Origin: Glomus cerebriforme
Taxonomy: Eukaryota; Glomeromycota; Glomeromycetes; Glomerales; Glomeraceae
Assembly (NCBI GenBank): GCA_003550305.1
Contig: QKYT01000007.1
Span: 100,412 to 164,411 of the forward strand
Length of the DNA: 64,000 nt
Direction of reading: 5' to 3'
This document shows positions 57,700 to 64,000 of the stretch, one piece after another. Numbering within the stretch: the stretch's first letter is position 1; each line of letters starts with the position of its first letter. The translations under genes and the position numbers were made by a program. The notes below the pieces were generated by a model. The model saw only the letters and a list, made by a program, of their open reading frames with translations, was not told where the DNA came from and did no database searches.

Positions 57700-58249
57700 T
57701 ATATATCAGTCACTGCACATGTAACCCCCTAATTTTTTTTACTATGATAGACATAATATAAATTATAGTGCAGCTTAATTAGTAAATATATAGTATATAT
57801 ATGTAGATTAAAATCAGTCAAATTAATTTTAACTGGTTAAAATTGTCGATCTTTGAATTATAATTCTGGGCAAAATTTTTTAATTCTGGCCAAATTCATA
57901 ATGCTGACCTAAAATCATTTAAAATTGAAAATTTTAGGTCATATGTAATACTGCATTTATGCAATGTAGTAATGCTTCAAACCTGAAAGTAAAAAAATAA
58001 ACTTATTAACTTCTTTTACGAACATATTAAAAAAAATTTCATATAACCTCTATTATTGAAGTTGGATCTCAACTAGAAGTTTATGTACTTTTTGTATTAA
58101 AATAAATAATAAAAGAGTTATTCTTTGGTTTTTTCATTTTATTCTTTTCTATTTACCTTTTTTTTTTAATATATATATATAGATTTTGCTTGAAACTATT
58201 TCTTTTTTCTGGATTTTAGATGCTGGACTTTTTCTTTTTATGATTTAGG
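57700..58249. other. AT-rich region, possible decayed MITE
   Basis: 57716-57960 has CTGCACATGTAACCCCCTAA at the left and GCATTTATGCAATGTAG at the right, vaguely like the MITE at 22035 and sharing a TTCTGGCCAAATT-type inner sequence, but the ends do not pair convincingly. No gene. Confidence 0.4.
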
Positions 58250-59540
58250 TGATTTGGAATTGTATTTCATGGGTAGTTGTGTTGTACCAGTTATTTTAAT
58301 GGAAGTTTTATTATTTTTTCTTTATTAATTTTTTTTCTTTATTTTTAGGGATGTTTTGGAACTTTACTTTTAGATTTTAAGTATGTGTTTTGTAGGTGAA
58401 AGTCTTTTTATTTCTTTTAATTAATTTTTCTTTTATTTAAAAACAATTCAGAACTTTTCTTTGTTTTTAAATAATTTGGAACTTTTTTTTCAGTTTTAGG
58501 TATAAATTTTGTGGTAGGGGTCACTATTTTTTTATTAACTATATTTTTATTTTTATTTTTTTTTATTTAGAAACGCATGTTTTGGGATTTCACATTAAAA
58601 CTTTTAGGTATGAGTTTTGTGAGAGGGTGGGAGGAAGACATATTTTTCTTGATTAATTTTTTTTTTATTAGAATACTTCAAGATTTTTTAAAGACACTTC
58701 AGAACTTTTTTAAAGACTTTCAGGTATGAATTTCATAGGTGAGACATGGGAGTCATTTTATTTTTTTTAATTAATTTTTTTTTTATTAATTAACTTTATT
58801 TTTTTTTTATTTAGAAACACATGTTTTGGGACTTTATATTGAAACTTTTAGATATGAGTTTTGTGGAAGTAAGACTTATTTATTTTTCTTGATTAATTTT
58901 TTTTTTATTTAGAATACTTCAAAATTTTTTAGAGACACTTCAGAACTTTTCTAAAGATTTCCAGATATGAATTTCGTGAGTGAGGATTATCAACTAATTT
59001 TTTTTAACTAATTTTTTTTAACTAAGAACACTTTAGGATTTTCTTTTTTTTTTTTAAAAAAAATACTTTGGGACTTCTCTTTTGGTGGAAGTTTTATTTT
59101 TTTTTTATTAACTAATTTTGTTTTCATTTTTTTTTTATTTAGAAACGCGTGTTTCAGAAAATTACATTGAAACTTTTAGGTAAGTTTTATGAATAAAAAA
59201 CTTTTTTATTTTTTTTTGTTTTAATTTTTTTTTATTTAGAACACTTCAAGACACTTTAGGACTTTTCTAAAAACTTTTAGGTATAAATTTCATGGGTGAG
59301 AGCTATTTTTTTATCAACTAATTTTTATTATATATTTTTTTTTTTAATTTTTTTGCTAATTTTTTTTTTTTTTTAACTAAGAATGCTTCAGAATTTTNTT
59401 TTTTTTTAAAAAAAAATACTTTGGGATTTCTCTTTTGGATTTCAGGTATGATTTTGTAAGTGGGAGACATTTTTTCATTAACTAATTTTTTTTTTTTATT
59501 TAGGACTTTCTTTTTTTTTTAAAGATACTTTTTTTATTTT
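58250..59540 (+). repeat. T-rich degenerate tandem array, about ten units of 110-120 bp
   Basis: The phrase TTTTAGGTATGAATTTCGTG (variants) recurs near 58260, 58375, 58497, 58603, 58720, 58848, 58960, 59176, 59276 and 59440. The copies are separated by long T-runs with TTAATTTTTTTTATTTAGAA and ACTTCAGAACTTTTCT-like pieces. An N lies at about 59398. It ends shortly before an ATG at 59647. Confidence 0.8.
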
Positions 59541-59646
59541 AAGACTTAATATATATTTTAGTGATATAAAACTAATTTTTTTCTTGAGTAATTGAACATT
59601 AATTAATTAAGAAAAAATTTTTTTTTTACAATAAAATTAATAGATA

Positions 59647-62600
59647 ATGTCTTTAATTGATAATTTAAATGTAAATTCAGTTGATAACTTTTTTGATAAT
59701 ATTGCTGATTATAAAGAAGATTTTAGTTTTATACGAAACAATGAAAGTGCTTTTTACTTTGCAAAGAAAAGAGCATTAGAAAATAATAGCAATAGTTCAA
59801 CAGATGACAATTTTGAAGATGAAGTAAATAACAATCAGTCAGAAACTACAATTAGTACTGATATTGATGCTGAATATGAAATTGCACAAATTATAACTAC
59901 AAATTTATCCAAATGTATAATTATAGATATAGTTGATGAAAAGCTACAAAGATGTAATTCAGATTTAAAATTACGAGGTTTGTGACAGTTAATAGGTACT
60001 TGGCAATTGGATAATCTTGCTGTTTTTCAAGCTGGTAGAGATTTGAATAAGCTTGGTATTTGTTATTCCCATTTTATGTTTGATCAAAATCAACTTCATG
60101 AAGCAGGTGCAAAGAAAGAAAAGGATATAAGATAAAGTTTAATTCATTCTTGCAAGTATATATTTTGTAGAAAGGATCATTATTTTTTAGCTATCATGGA
60201 AAATATTGTAAAGAACATTTCTGAAAGGTATTAGGCAAAGAACTTAGATTGGCTTGTACTGTATTTGTTAAAAAAGATGTAATGCATTAAAACAATTTGA
60301 TCCAATAATAATGCCAACTAATTTTAATAATAAATATAATAAAATACGATATGTATGTTGTAAATGTTATGAAGAAAATGGTGGTCATCTTTATGTTAAA
60401 CCAGAAAAAAGTAAAAAGGCTATACACTGCAGTGAAACAAAAAATCATTCAGGAGAAGTGGTTATATTATTAGAATTGATGGGTAATTGAATTTTACAAG
60501 TTGCATATGAAGGAAATTCTGAATATCAAGAAAGAATCTTAGCTATAATTACACCTGCTCTTCAACAATTAGATAATATAGATAATTCATTACAAAAAAA
60601 CAATTCTTCATCTGAAAATAATATAACAGATAATTTATTACAAGCAAACAATTTATCATCTGAAAAAAATAATTATTTAAAAATTCCAAGTTTTTTTGTA
60701 ATTAAATCAGTTTTTAAATTATATCATATTAATTTAAATAAGTTTAATTTGAAAAATTGCTATTCATTTGGAAATGAATTAGCTGAATTTTTTTTTAAAA
60801 ATCATCAGCATTTATATAATAACAAAGTAATTTTAAAAAATCCACAATCATTAAATGAATATCAAAATGCAATTTCAGCTGAATTATATAATCTTTTTGA
60901 AGGAATTGTAAGAAAATTACTATTTAATTAATGTCAAATAGCAAATAAAGTTGCTAAATCAAGAAAAAAAAAGTATATACCTAAGGAAGTAAATTAAAAA
61001 AAAGTACAAAAAATAAGTATTGTGCTTAATTCAATAATATTAACAATAGGATTTACTAATACATCTTTTTGGTTTACACAATCACTGGCAAGTTTATGTT
61101 GAAAATCATGTTTTCTTTTATTTTTACATTGAGTACTTGAATCTGTAAGCATTATTTCACATTTTATTTCTCATGAAAGAAAACTAGAAACTATTTGAAT
61201 GTCAATGTCAAATCCTCAATCTAGAATAATATCTGGACCAAAAATTTGGAATGTATGTGTTATAGATAATATTGATTTCAAGTAAAATTCTTTTATATGA
61301 GGTAATATTTATAATACTACAAGATCAACAGCACATGCAACTTTATGACTTCTTTTTCAATTTATTCTTCCTATTAAATTAACATCAATTTCTAATAATT
61401 CAATTGAATTATTAGAAGATACTTTTATTTTTGGACAAAATCAAGAAGCAAATGAAATAATACAAGTTTTTGAAAAAGTTATTGAAGGATTTTTTTTTAT
61501 GGAAATTAAATAATGAAAATATATTAAATTGGAATCAAGATTTTAATATGGAAATCATTAATAAAAAAATTATAGAAATATATAATAATGGTAATTTATT
61601 ACCACCTGCAAATGTAGTAATTTTAAAAGCAGGTGGAAATCTAAATAATAATGATGATATTGAAAAAGCATGTGATCAATATTTTACTGATTTGAATGTT
61701 AATAATAATGAAAGTATTAATATATGTTGTGATGAAGCAATTTTTAGACAAGTAATGCGATATCATTTAATTAATCTAAGAGTTTGTCTTTTATTAGGCC
61801 AGTGGCATATTAGTAAAGATATATGTAGTGTATTATTAGTTATTTTTTCAAGTTATGGAATTTATAATCTTGCTGCTTTTCTTGAAGTAAAATTTTTAGA
61901 TAAGTTAGAACAAGTTGTAGATTATAGATCAACTTGTCATATTTTTGATTTATTATGGGGTGCAGTTGGTTATGCACTTAATATCTACGTAAAAAAAAAT
62001 AATCTTTACTTTAAAGATAGAATAAATAAAAATAATAATTTATTAAAGGTTTGGTATTACTTTTTTAGATGGGGAAGCTATTGGAAAGAACATAGAGTAG
62101 GAATTCGAACTGGAAATTCTTTACTTCAAATTCAATGTCTTGCTGCTTTTGCTCCTTTATTTCCTTCAGCTGGAAAAATGTAAACTATCTTGCATTATTA
62201 ACCAAATATCCCAAACTTCGTATACTTTTAGGATTTGCTTCTTTAGTTAATCTTACTCATGATGGGCATTTTTATGCATTTGACAAGACATTGAAACCTT
62301 TGGGATTAAATATATAAAAGAAAATATTACAGGAAATACTTATAATATTGAAAATCTTAAAAGATAAATAAAAGTAGTTCAAGAAGAAAAAAAAAGAATG
62401 TATTTACTTTTTGAAGAATTTATAGGTGATATAGTAGTATCCAAAAAAGATCGAGCAGTTGATGGAAGACGTGAATCATTTTGGACTCTTGTTAATTCTT
62501 TATTAGCTGTATTTGATTCATCAAATCCAACAAATCTTTCTTTATTTCAAAATTGCAAGGAATTAACTGAAAGTGGTTATGACAAATTTTTTTTATGCTA

Positions 62601-62928
62601 TAACAAAAGAAAAGAAAGACTTATGCAAATTTATAGACAAGAGGTATTAAAAATTGATTCCATTAATACAAAAGGAAGAAGGACTAAGGAAGTAATTATA
62701 ACTAAAATAAAAGATTTAAAAAATGCTGAACATATATCTAAAAAATGCCCACCTCAATCTGAAGTAAAACTATTTACCATCACCACTACTAAATCTAAGA
62801 AATCATGGCATGTAACAACAGATGAAGAAAAGTCCATTCTGATACCTTATCTTACTAATCCAAATCCCAGTAATGAAGAGACTGAAGCAGTATTGGAATC
62901 ACTTTTAAAGCTATCATCAAATTATTGA
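59647..62928 (+). pseudogene. Decayed transposase-like ORF set (possibly DUF6589-type)
   Basis: A reading frame starting MSLIDNLNVNSVDNFFDNIA at 59647 and interrupted by many stops and shifts. Recognisable parts: an acidic Asn-rich N-terminus (to 59985); a Cys/His segment YVCCKCYEENGGHLYVKPEK near 60350; then 61470-62183 with INICCDEAIFRQVMRYHLIN, LLLGQWHISKDICSVLL and WGAVGYALNIYVKK, an alternation of acidic and G-x-W-H motifs; then a continuation at 62200-62320 in a shifted frame; and a C-terminal frame 62398-62928 ending in a basic helix. From memory, G-D-W-H blocks occur in fungal DUF6589/KDZ-like transposon proteins; here the Asp is Gln. Dead element. Family assignment is tentative. Confidence 0.5.
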
Positions 62929-63059
62929 ACAAGGAAAAAAGTTAGGGCAGCATGGGGATATGTACAAAAAAAAAGCAAAAAATCAATTGGTTAAGTTTTC
63001 TTTTTTAATAAAATAAAATTTTTATTTAAATTAATTAAAATTTACAAACATAAATAATA

Positions 63060-64000
63060 TTTAATTAAGTGAATGATAATCACTTTCATCTACCACTACT
63101 GTTACAAAGGAATCGAAAGTAAGAAAAAAATAAATAAAAAAACAAAAACAATCATAAACTGACGTTTTCAAATTGATACGTAACCTAAAATAAAAAGAAA
63201 ACAAAAGTGAGAAATAAAAAAAAAGCAAAAAAAAAAATTGGTTGACTTATCCCAATCATGAATCACCATTTCAAACTGATCCATAGTCTAAATAAAAGGA
63301 AGAAAACAAAAGTGAGAAAAGACTGAAAAATTAAAAAGAAAAAAAAAAGATTTAAACTCACCCCGATTGTGAACTACCATCAAACCGAACTGTAGTATAA
63401 AATAAAAGGAAGAAAATGGAAATGAGAATGAAGAAATAAAAAAAACAAAAAAAAGGGTTGACTTATTCCGATCTTGAACTGACGTTCCAATCCATAGCTA
63501 AATAAAAGCAAGAAAATGAAAGTTAGACAAAAATGAAATTAAATAAAAGAAAAATAACGAAACAACAAAAAATTGGTTAGCTTACTCTGATCATGAACCA
63601 CTATTCAAACTGATCCATAGCCTAAATAAAAAAGAAAATGAAAGTGAAAAAAGACTGAAGATTTAAACTCATCCCGATCATGAATTACCATCAAATCTAT
63701 CTGCAATCTAAATAAAAGCAAGAAAATGAAAGTGAAAACAAAATTAAATTAAAAAAATAATAACAAATTAGTTGATTTACCTGATCATGAACTACCATTT
63801 CAAACTGATCCATAGCCTAAAATAAAAGGAAGAAAATGAAAGTGAGAAAAGAATGAAAAATCAAANNAAAAAAAAAAGGGAAAAAAAAGATTTAATCTTA
63901 CCCTGATCGTAAACTACCATCAAACCGAACTGTAGCCTAAAATAAAAGAAAGAAAATGAAAATGAGAACGAAGAAACAAAAAAAACAAAAAAAAAGGGTT
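63060..64000 (+). repeat. A-rich degenerate tandem array, unit about 108 bp (runs off the window)
   Basis: The phrase TGATCCATAGCCTAAATAAAAGGAAGAAAATGAAAGTGAG (20-base parts vary) recurs with starts near 63177, 63281, 63391, 63491, 63614, 63702, 63811 and 63931. Each is preceded by CATGAACTACCATTTCAAAC- or CATCAAACCGAACTG-type sequence and followed by A-runs and GGTTGACTTA. Two N at 63866-63867. At least eight units. Confidence 0.85.

Noticed and set aside
57716..57960. Third MITE next to the 520-bp palindrome
   Set aside because: Its ends do not form convincing inverted repeats and no target duplication is clear; kept only as a possible decayed relative.
63060..64000. CRISPR-like array
   Set aside because: Units are degenerate along their whole length with no alternation of constant repeats and unique spacers, and the DNA is eukaryotic.

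Overview
The window is fungal nuclear DNA, very AT-rich, with many short AT-rich spliceosomal introns. The gene set (expanded-family F-box, BTB-TLDc and MIR-domain genes next to conserved eukaryotic genes) and the load of degraded transposons suggest an arbuscular mycorrhizal fungus of the Rhizophagus type. That assignment is an inference from style and content; no marker gene is present. Three short N tracts and one 448-base gap show it is a draft assembly.

The left half is the gene-bearing part. From left to right: an AT-rich desert with a truncated LINE; a four-exon MIR-domain gene (4464-5645); an 11-exon DEAD-box RNA helicase DBP4/DDX10 (6729-9806); a six-exon Josephin deubiquitinase with an 18-nt microexon (10443-11520); an eight-exon NuSAP-like gene with a tandemly duplicated exon (12205-14689); a NUR1-like nuclear membrane protein (15009-15892); a minus-strand SCT1/GPT2-type glycerol-3-phosphate acyltransferase (16562-18664); a Clr2-type silencing factor (19569-21670); a 29-exon exportin-5/MSN5 gene (23781-29709) with what looks like a minor-spliceosome AT-AC intron; an F-box protein (31071-32921); two tandem copies of a small glycine/alanine-rich IFI6/IFI27-like gene, one frameshifted; a tRNA-Lys(CTT); and a BTB-BACK-TLDc protein (38757-40283). 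Most conserved genes have a CACGTG or CATGTG box between the ATG and about 240 bp upstream.

The right half (about 43-64 kb) is transposon-derived. It holds three 5'-truncated copies of one LINE family, two of them stacked within a single 18-bp target duplication; a 20-bp minisatellite with the assembly gap; remnants of a gag/aspartic-protease element in which no reverse transcriptase is visible, with a Tc1/mariner-type element inserted in its reading frame and a 520-bp palindromic element beside it; a broken coiled-coil/transmembrane reading frame facing a small secreted-like ORF; and a decayed transposase-like ORF set between a T-rich and an A-rich array with repeat units of about 110 bp.

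No operon logic applies. Shared themes are RNA metabolism and export (DBP4, XPO5), heterochromatin and the nuclear envelope (NUR1-like, CLR2), ubiquitin signalling (Josephin, F-box, BTB), and turnover of mobile DNA. All exon coordinates were derived by hand from reading-frame continuity and splice signals.
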